Part shown: positions 56,756-64,000 of the stretch, piece after piece
Position numbering within the stretch: the first letter of the stretch is position 1
Layout: each line of letters opens with the position of its first letter
NCBI GenBank assembly: GCA_030704615.1
Contig: CM060734.1
Location: forward strand, 43,416,042-43,480,041
DNA: 64,000 bases
From: Takakia lepidozioides
Taxonomy: Eukaryota > Streptophyta > Takakiopsida > Takakiales > Takakiaceae
Direction of reading: 5' to 3'
Position numbers and translations under genes: made by a program
Notes under the pieces: model-generated
The model's database searches: none
What the model was told of the DNA's origin: nothing
Seen by the model: the letters and a program-made list of their open reading frames with translations, nothing else

Positions 56756-57150
56756 GACTATACCTCTGTTAGTATACCAAACAGGAGCTTGTCCCTTTGA
56801 CTATACCTCTGTTGAGGTATCACCATATGTGAATCCTAATGTGAGACTATACCTCTGTTAGTATACCAAACAGGAGCTTGTCCATTTTACTATACCTCTA
56901 TTGAGGTATCACCATATGTGAACCCTAATCAGCTCAGACTATACCTCTGTTAGTATACCAAACAGGAGCTTGTCCCTTTTACTATACCTCTGTTGAGGTA
57001 TCACCATATGTGGACCCTAATCAGCTCAGACTATACCTCTGTTAGTATACCCAACAGAACCCTCATTTTCAGACTATACCTCAGTAAAGGTATCATCAAC
57101 ATAAGGGACCCTAGCAACCTCAGACTATACCTCTGTTAAGGTATCAACAG
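56756..57150 (+). repeat. About 90-bp tandem array of palindromic TATACCTC units
   Basis: Units start at 56756, 56845, 56937 and 57029, and decay afterwards. Each contains GACTATACCTCTGTTAGTAT and a second half with the perfect hairpin ATACCTC-TGTT-GAGGTAT. It lies upstream of the gypsy B leader. Confidence 0.85.
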
Positions 57151-57159
57151 TGAAAGGAC

Positions 57160-57335
57160 TTAGTGAAATTTAAGGGCGTTTGGAGGATTGGAAGATATTT
57201 GAGGGCCCTTGGAGGAGTATTTGGAGGATCTTTGGGGTCCTTGGAGGAGTGTTTGGAGGATCTTTGGGGTCCTTGGAGGACCCTTCGAGGAGCTTGGTGG
57301 ACAATGTTGAAGAGCTCTTGAAGGATTGATTGAGG
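57160..57335 (+). repeat. Short GGAGGATC-type tandem repeats
   Basis: Repeats of TTTGGAGGATCTTTGGGGTC and CTTGGAGGAGTG of about 30 bp between the palindromic array and the conserved gypsy leader. Confidence 0.7.
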
Positions 57336-57956
57336 GATATTGAAGGATACTTGCCACGGCCATACAAGCGAGTGGATAGAGACAGGAGGGAGAGTGGTGG
57401 GATGAGAGCATTCTGGGGTTAGGAATTGCTTTAGTTTCTCTTCTCCATAGTCTTTCACCCTCTCTGTAGGCCAAAACCTTTCCGTAGGTGGAGGCAAGAG
57501 TCAGTCCGGGTTTGGGCTGGGGTGTCCTTGCAGGAGCGACACTGTGGAGTGTTTTTGGTGTGGGGGAGTTGTTGTCTTGATTTTCTTGTGTTTGGATCCC
57601 CTCCACACCTGCATGCTTGACTGTGCGCCATGTTAGCTTTGTGTGGGCGCTTGTTTTCATAGGAGGTTGGTCCGGATTTGATCACCGGCCAATCCTAGAG
57701 TATGCTGTCGGTGGTGAGGCTGGAGTGATGACCAGCAAGACCACCAGTGTTTCTTCTATGGTGAGGCTGGGTTGATGACCAGCAGACCATAGGAGTGCTT
57801 GCGGTGGATGCAGGTGCAGGTACAGGTCTACGTTAGAAACCTATTATTCCTGCTTGAACCAGTAGCCGCAACAGGTTCTTTACCCGGTTACCTTGTAGAA
57901 AGTGGGGATTAGAGACAGGTTGACAACCGGTTGGGTTGTGAGTTTTCATCACGGAG

Positions 57957-59273
57957 GTGCCACCAGCTGCTGAGGGGAGTGCCGGTACAAGCACCAGCGA
58001 TACTAGTGGGTACACAAGACAAGGTGTGCGGTTTAGGCCACTTTCACCTTCAGTGTCTTCTGAGGAAGGTTCAGACTCGGAGTCAGGAGGATTCTCGCCG
58101 AGGGTGCAAGTCATTTCCGTGCCATTGTTGTGGGACACGATGGAGGAGATGTATGGAGCTACCAAGGGGCCACGTAGGTTCTCTGGAGCTGTGGGCACCA
58201 TCGAGCTTGATGACTTTATACAAGAGTTTGACAGTTGGTGTGATTTGCAGCAAATGCGCAATCCACAACTGTTTACACCATTTATGGCGTGGAAGGGGCT
58301 ATTCCAGCATCTTGAGGGGCCGCCCATGGATGATTACCATGAATTTAGGCGGGGACATGCGGTGGAGATTGAGGAGTGGTGAGAGTATTGGTCACCTAAC
58401 TATGTCTCAATCACTAGAGGCACAAGGGCAGCGGTGACACCAGCAGCTACACAAACATCTCCAACTACAAGCACTAGTAGTGGAACAAGTAGTGTTGGCA
58501 CTTCTGCAGGTGGTACCAGTTCAAAAGGTGCTACTATTCCTCCTGCCACAATTACAACACATGTGCCTAGATTCAACCCGGTGGTGGAGTTCTTCCAGGA
58601 GTTGCGGAGGAACTACCAAGGTGTACAGACAGAGAAGCTGCGAAGTTTGCAAGACTTCCAACGCAAATCCAGTGAGAGCTTGCGAGAGGCCTACACTCGT
58701 ATGAGGCGCTTGATAAGTGTGACCCAAGGGGTTATTGAAGCTCAGGCAGTCCAGTTCTGGTATGGAATTTTGGACAAGGAGCTCAAGAGAAGGGTGCGGG
58801 ATGCAACCCTGTTACAAGCGGCCCAACCCACATTAGCGGATGTGTTTCTGCTGGCTGAGCGGATTGAGCTCAACATGGTGGAGGAGCGAGTTGTTACCAT
58901 TGGATTTGGCAAGGACATGCCTGCACGAGGTGCAGCTGCCAGCCAACAGGTACAAAGGACTGCCCAACAGCGTGGTCAGGGGGGCAAGGTTGCCCAACCC
59001 AAGTTCCATGGAGCTTACAGGGGACCTCAGGTGCAGAAGCCCGTGGCATCTTTTGCAGGCCAACAGCAACCAGAGGTGATATGTTGGACATGTAGAGGAC
59101 CCCATGTCAAGAGAGATTGCCCAGAGAGTGGCAGAAGGCCGGCACAAGCACAGCCTGCACAGTTGCAGTGTGGGCATTGTGGCAAGTATGGGCATGGAGA
59201 TGCCCAGTGTTATGACTTGCACCCTGAGTTGCGCCCAGGCCAGTTCCAAGGGAACAATGGTGGCCGGGGGTGA
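57957..59273 (+). pseudogene. Gag with two CCHC zinc knuckles (gypsy B)
   Basis: One reading frame apart from the TGA at 58380-58382 (after VEIEEW, where copy A has AGG). N-terminal ELDDFIQEFDSWCDLQQM, a Thr/Ser-rich insert, gag core (VEFFQELRRNYQGV, FQRKSSESLREAYTRMRRLI, QFWYGILDKELKRRV), then knuckles CWTCRGPHVKRDC and CGHCGKYGHGDAQC. It ends with TGA in the Gly/Arg-rich tail, where copy A has a Gln codon (CAA). Confidence 0.87.
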
Positions 59274-59374
59274 GGTGGACCAGCCCAGAGAGGACGAGGT
59301 GGTCGGCACAAGGTGCAGGCTAAGGGCAAGCTCAACATGGCCAAGGACGCGGAGGTCAGGGTGTTGACCAAGAC

Positions 59375-61126
59375 ATGGCCAACCGGCTTCAGCAGCTAGA
59401 GCAGAGGCTCGCTGCCATGGCTACAGCTCAGGTGGTACCGGCTCCCAGGCGGGATGGTCCACCTCCTGCTCCTGAGGGAGGAGATATGGGAGGCATGGGA
59501 TTCATGTGCGGAGCAGCACTACCACTAGTGCAGGTGGAGTCTGCTGCAGCCGTGACTCGAGGAGCAGCACGAGTTCCTGAGCCACGAGGTGCAGAGGTGG
59601 AATTGGATCCACAGCGTGGGGAGGCAAGCCGTCAGGCGAGGCTTCCTCAGTCATTCACATTGGCGGAGACAGTGTCGACGCCATCCATGGCACCTAGTTC
59701 TCGCCCGACTGTTACCGAGGCGGAGGTTACTATGCCATTGGGGAGAGCTACACGTGCAGCACTGACACCTGCTACCAAGGCTAGTGCAGCCGGTGTGTTA
59801 TTGGGGGCAGCCACCTCTGTGTGTCAAGCCCCACTGTTCTCGGCAACCATGATTGCGACGCCGGGGGTAAGACCAGCTGCAGTGTTCAGACTAGCAGCAA
59901 CACTCTGCGAGAGTGGGGAGGTCACTTCATCTTCTGCGGAGTTACTGGAAGGTGTAGTGGCAGAGGGATCCTCGGATTTGAGGGTCAAGACTGCCACGGT
60001 TGCGCCATGGCAAGCTGCAGCTGCCAGGTTGACGGAGCTGCCAGCTAGGCCAGCCTTTGAGCGCGCCATGGTGACACCTGGAGTTGTCTTGTTAGACAAC
60101 CAGGGAGGCATTTTCACTTTGAGTGGACCAGCAGGCAAGAAGTACCGGCCACTGCGGGTCTTGGACTCAGGAGCTCAGCCACTGATGTTGGGCAGAGCTG
60201 CTATTGCAGGTTTGGGCCTCATGGAGGCGGATATGGAGCCTTGTCCTTTCCAGATACAGACATCTCTGGGAGGATCAGAGCAGGCTCGGGGCATGACACG
60301 GCGTGAGTTGGGCATTGGACTACAACCAGATCATCCATTAGATGGCTCAGTGATGCGAGCCAAGGCCATTGTGACAGACGCGGTCTCTTACGATGTCCTT
60401 GTTGGTGGGGCAGTGTTATATCCCATGGGCTTCACCCTGGACTTTTGGGAGGAGTCAGCATCCTACAGGCCTGGATGGCAGTCAGGGGATGGTCGTCGTG
60501 CACAGCTCCCTGTGACATTCATTGGGGGTATTGCGGCTGCCCAGCGGGGCAAAATGCCAACACTAGCCGCCTTTACAGCTGCAGTTAGTTGGCCTGGAGA
60601 GTTGCTGGAAGGCAATGCCCATGCAGAGGATGTGCCACCTCCAGCAGAGCAGGATGACATGCATGGTACGGCGGAGTTGCCTGCCATGGTTGCTCACACT
60701 AGCAAGGATTTGCAGCAGGCTGCTGATGGACGGGTACAACAAGCCTGGGTAGAGGCCTTCGTACCGTCAGGAGAAGAGGAGAGTGCGGTGATTGCACCAG
60801 GACCACCTCAGTTGTCGCCATTGGACACCACACCTCTTGTGTGGCAGTGCCCGGATGAAGGCATATGCCTTCTGGACTTGTTTGGCGGGATCAGCACTGG
60901 ATTGGCTGCAGTACTGCAGGCAGGTGTACGAGTTCGACGTTACCTGTATGTGGAGAGGGATGAGACTGCACGACGCGTCTCACTGCGCCATGTTGCTCAG
61001 TTGGTACAGCAGTACCCTGATTTGTTGCCAGTGTCTGCAGTTCGTGGATACCAACAAGCCTTGCCAGCAGACATTTCGTTGCTGGGGGCGCAGATTTGGA
61101 GCGGGTTGGCTCCATTGATCTGGTAG
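59375..61126 (+). pseudogene. Protease fused to the N-terminal half of a DNA methyltransferase (gypsy B)
   Basis: A continuous 583-residue frame. The Ala/Thr/Val-rich linker is followed by a retropepsin-like domain with VLDSGAQPLML near residue 262, then about 180 residues including FWEESASY. After a short spacer comes the S-adenosylmethionine-binding motif I LLDLFGGISTGL (about 60868-60905) and RRYLYVERDETARRVS, corresponding to motif II. The frame ends at TAG 61124-61126, before the catalytic motif. In-frame fusion shows that the methyltransferase belongs to the element's polyprotein. Confidence 0.9.
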
Positions 61127-62110
61127 TGGCAGGTTGGCCCTGCCAAGGGCATTCATCAGTCGGGCATGGCAATGGATTGCGAGACTCAAGGACGGGTCTG
61201 TTTTGGGAGATGGTGCGGATTTTGCGCCACTTGCAGCTTCATCAAGCTGTATCTCCAGCATACATCTTGGAGAATGTGCCACTGATGGGTGATTCTCGGG
61301 CCAGGGTGATGGCCAGTGTGCATCAAGTCCGGTGTGGCTTGGGTCAGCAGTGTTGCTGGATGCAGCTGCAGTGGGGTCATGGGCTCATCGTCCACGGCTA
61401 TGGTGGACTAACTTGATGCCACCCGCACTGCTCAAGCGTGCATTTGATGGGGTGCAGCGGCCAGCACACCTCACAGTGGATAGCATTTTGGACACAGGGA
61501 GGCAGTCTCAACGTGTGAGACACGATGACCGTTGCCTTTGGCAGTGGTCAACAGGGTGGGTCAACCACGAGCAGCATTACCTACACTGCTCAGCTTCCCA
61601 GGATCCCATGCTTTTCGGGATGGTGGACCTGGCCTCTTGTGGGATAGCCAGTTGCAACAATTAGTGGAGCCCAATGCTGACGAGCGCGAGCGGGCGATGG
61701 GTTTTACCACAGGTACCACGGCGGTGCCATCTCTTTCTGAGGCATCACGTCGTCAGGTGTTGGGGCAAGCAATGGATCTCAATTGCTTGACCTGGATTAT
61801 CAGCTTGGCTATGGCTGAGCAGCGCAGAGTACGGAGTACACTTCCCTTCATGGTCTCCCTGCCTACCGAGACGGTACAGGCAGCAAGTGGGGGCGAGCAG
61901 GTGAGGACCACGAGGTGCAGGCCGCATCCATGGCACACGTGGGAGGTGCTTGAGGTTCAGAAGGAGTTGGCAGCCAAGGTGGCGGCGATGGATCAGGTTA
62001 GGGATTTTTCTCGGATTGAGGAGGTCCTCAAGGATGGGATGATGGGGCAGGATGAGACATTGTCATTGACAGAAGAGGCAGTGGTCACTGCTCAAGAGGT
62101 TGCAGCATAG
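61021..62110 (+). pseudogene. C-terminal half of the DNMT3-like methyltransferase (gypsy B)
   Basis: In the -1 frame relative to motif I the sequence reads SIDLVVAGWPCQGHS (motif IV, 61114-61158), GLFWEMVRILRHLQ, AYILENVP (motif VI, near 61258) and VMASVHQVR. Two single-base deletions (near 61335 and 61533) shift the frame, but VGSWAHRPRLWWTNL (motif VIII), RPAHLTVDSILDTGR, FRDGGPGLLWD and ERERAMGFTTGTTAV with RRQVLGQAM (motif IX/X) follow. The target-recognition region and C terminus align in style with DNMT3 enzymes. Confidence 0.88.
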
Positions 62111-62236
62111 CAACCACGGGACGCGTCTTCTACCTCTAAGCCTGCTGGACTCAAGGTTGCAGTCACGGAGGACAACTAGGAGCCTGATGTTGGACCTATA
62201 GTCACCGAAGGAGAGAGACGACGTATACGGCGGTTC

Positions 62237-63550
62237 TTGAGGGCTTACAGGAACTGCTTTGCCTTCAGTTTGAAGGACTTAGGAGCACTGAAGGGTCAAG
62301 AGATTCGCATTGAATTGGCTACTGACACGCCAATCTTTCGGAGACCCTATAGATACAGTGACATGGAGAGGTCCTTGATTCAGATGAGAACTCAGAACCT
62401 TTGGGAGGCTGGTTTGGTGGAGCTATCTGGGGGAGGGTATGCTTCAGCCACAGTGATGCCAGCCAAGAAGGATGTCTTTGGCAATTGGACGGAGAGACGT
62501 ATGTGCGGTGATTACCGGCCTGTAAATCGTCAGACCAAGTCCGATAGGTATGCCATGCCAACACCAGAGGAGATCTTTGATGCCATTGGGCATGCCAAGG
62601 TCTTTAGCACGTTGGATTTACGATCCGGATATCACCAGTTGCCGATCAAGGAGGCGGATAAGCAAAAGACGGCATTCTGGGGGATCAATGAGCACGGGAA
62701 GGATTGCCTATACCAGTGGCGGTTCTTACCATTTGGGCTTAAGAACGCTCCGGCAGAGTTTCAGAGAGTCATGGACAGGATTCTAGCAGGGGTGGAGTTT
62801 GCTCGGTGCTACATAGATGACATCATCATCTTTAGTGCTACGGTGGAAGAGCATGAGAGACACCTTCAGGGGGTATTTGAGCGCTTGAGGGCGCACGGAT
62901 TGAAGTTACATCCGGGAAAGTGCAAGTTTTTCCACAACCAGATTGAGTATCTGGGTCACATGATATATCCTGGAGGATTGGGGGTACAACAGACTAAGGT
63001 AGAGTCCATTGCACAGGTTCCACGCCCCACGGATGTGAGCCGAGTTCGAGCTTTCATGGGGTTAGCAAACTATTATAGACGGTTTGTTAAGGGATTTAGT
63101 GCCATTGCAAAGGCTCTAACCAAGCTGACCAAGGTGGACCAGGAGTGGCAGTGGGAAGATGAGCAAGAACAAGCTTTTCAAGAGCTCAAGGCGAGGTTGA
63201 CCTCGGCGGCCATCTTGAGACGACCTATCAGGGGGCGTCCTTTTCAGCTGCATACAGATTGGAGCATGCTAGGGCTTGGAGCGGTGCTCACACAGATGGA
63301 TGATGAGGGAAGAGAGTTCGTAGTGGCTTATGCTAGCCGCTCGAACAACGTTGCAGAGTCTAAGTATAGCTCATATGAGGGAGAATGCTTAGCTGCAGTG
63401 TGGGCCGTGGCACACTTCAGGTGCTATCTATACGGCAATCTCTTCACCCTTGTCATGGATCACCAACCACTCAAGTGGTTGATGGAGTCAGACAAGCTTA
63501 CGGGGAAGCTTGCATGGTGGGCACTCGTCCTTCAAGAGTATGACTTTTAG
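62237..63550 (+). CDS. Reverse transcriptase-RNase H (gypsy B), frame intact
   Basis: 437 residues of pol without a break. The RT start is RNCFAFSLKDLGAL, then RMCGDYRPVNRQT, TLDLRSGYHQL, LPFGLKNAPAEFQRVM and the catalytic CYIDDIIIFS. A connection domain follows with FFHNQIEYLGHMI and FMGLANYYRRFVKG. RNase H has LHTDWSMLGLGAVL, YSSYEGECLAAVWA and MDHQPLKWL, where copy A and most relatives have TDHQ. The frame ends QEYDF-TAG, shared with copy A. Upstream, the sequence back to the methyltransferase is interrupted by TAG codons at about 62108 and 62177, so this is the intact part of a larger polyprotein. The start given is simply the first ATG of the frame. Confidence 0.88.
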   Translation: MRAYRNCFAFSLKDLGALKGQEIRIELATDTPIFRRPYRYSDMERSLIQMRTQNLWEAGLVELSGGGYASATVMPAKKDVFGNWTERRMCGDYRPVNRQTKSDRYAMPTPEEIFDAIGHAKVFSTLDLRSGYHQLPIKEADKQKTAFWGINEHGKDCLYQWRFLPFGLKNAPAEFQRVMDRILAGVEFARCYIDDIIIFSATVEEHERHLQGVFERLRAHGLKLHPGKCKFFHNQIEYLGHMIYPGGLGVQQTKVESIAQVPRPTDVSRVRAFMGLANYYRRFVKGFSAIAKALTKLTKVDQEWQWEDEQEQAFQELKARLTSAAILRRPIRGRPFQLHTDWSMLGLGAVLTQMDDEGREFVVAYASRSNNVAESKYSSYEGECLAAVWAVAHFRCYLYGNLFTLVMDHQPLKWLMESDKLTGKLAWWALVLQEYDF

Positions 63551-64000
63551 GTGGTGCATCGACCGGGTTTGGTCAATCGCAATGCAGATGGGTTGAGTCG
63601 CAATCCATGCACGAGCCAGCAGGATGACACTGGAGCTCGGTGGCATGGTGAGACGGACGAGGAGATGGTGCTCGGATGGCATGCATCTGCATTTCTGTGT
63701 ATCTTGGCAGCGGAAGGCCAGGTTGGACCTGCAACAGGGATGACTGTAGATCAAGTGTCTGAGGACCCTGAGGCTAGCAATGAGCAAGGTGGCGCCAAAG
63801 ATATACATGAGGATTCAGTTGTGTTGGACTACCTCCGCACTGGAGACACTGCAGCCACTGTGACTGCCAAGGAGAGGGATCGGATCCTACAACGAGCCAA
63901 GAGGTTCAAGTGGGAGGGGACACACCTGCTCCGAGTGTGGGAGGGTGGTCGAGTGAGGATTGTGCCTCACCCAACACAGCGGGCACGGTTAGTGCGGCAT
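63551..64000 (+). pseudogene. RNase H-integrase linker (gypsy B), cut by window end
   Basis: After the TAG the same frame stays open: VVHRPGLVNRNADGLSRNPC, the typical end of gypsy RNase H (NADGLSR), then an acidic linker and DYLRTGDTAATVTAKERDRI. It ends in RVWEGGRVRIVPHPTQR, which normally precedes the H2C2 integrase finger. The integrase itself lies outside the window. Confidence 0.75.

Larger units (their letters stand above)
57336..64000 (+). mobile_element. Ty3/gypsy retrotransposon copy B with DNA methyltransferase
   Basis: Same family as copy A in opposite orientation, more complete internally but cut by the window end before the integrase core. The order is leader (57336-57956), gag, protease fused to methyltransferase, reverse transcriptase, RNase H, and a linker toward the integrase zinc finger. 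Lesions include a TGA in gag (58380-58382), a TGA at 59271, a -1 frame relation between methyltransferase motifs I and IV, two single-C deletions in the methyltransferase, and TAG after RNase H. Confidence 0.88.

Overview
The window is nuclear DNA of a streptophyte (green-plant lineage) with a large, repeat-rich genome. Two real protein-coding genes are plant-type: a SCARECROW-like GRAS transcription factor (34513-36912, +) and a six-exon Golgi-type family 4 glycosyltransferase (38112-43909, -). There is also a wrecked CYP71-clan cytochrome P450 (50805-52420, -). The rest is mobile or repetitive DNA. A Ty3/gypsy element carrying a DNMT3-like cytosine methyltransferase, a piggyBac element and the wide gene spacing fit a charophyte alga of the Chara or Zygnematophyceae kind better than a crop plant. 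This assignment is inference, and a bryophyte or other early-diverging land plant is not excluded.

Layout. 0.3-5.7 kb: two overlapping pieces of a CACTA (TNP2) transposase gene around an unknown LTR-like element, ended by a LINE fragment. 5.7-11.6 kb: a tandem array of about 2.9-kb units, each holding a G-tract palindrome, CATCC/GGATG palindromes and about 190-bp sub-repeats. 11.7-12.3 kb: a TA-flanked MITE. 12.7-16.9 kb: a piggyBac element with TTAA target duplications and a decayed transposase. 16.9-23.3 kb: AT-rich DNA with palindromic GGGACC boxes, a Harbinger-type MITE, a hAT-like remnant and SINEs. 23.3-30.9 kb: gypsy copy A (-). 30.9-32.2 kb: a tandem array, a foldback and a SINE. 32.3-44 kb: the genic island, with GRAS (+) and GT4 (-) convergent and a scrambled LINE in GT4 intron 5. 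44.9-50.8 kb: SINEs, hAT-type MITEs and small foldbacks. 50.8-55.0 kb: the P450 pseudogene joined to a truncated copia element. 55.0-57.2 kb: unassigned leader-like DNA and a palindromic tandem array. 57.2-64.0 kb: gypsy copy B (+), running off the window.

The main discovery is the gypsy family seen as copies A and B. Its order is gag (two CCHC knuckles), aspartic protease, DNMT3-like C5-cytosine methyltransferase (motifs I, IV, VI, VIII, IX/X, unpermuted), reverse transcriptase, RNase H, integrase, and in copy A a C-terminal C4HC3 PHD finger. A DNA-methylation writer and a probable histone-tail reader therefore sit in one retrotransposon. Both copies are inactive. They share a -1 frame boundary inside the methyltransferase and an amber codon after RNase H, and several of their private lesions are C-to-T changes in CAG or CG contexts.
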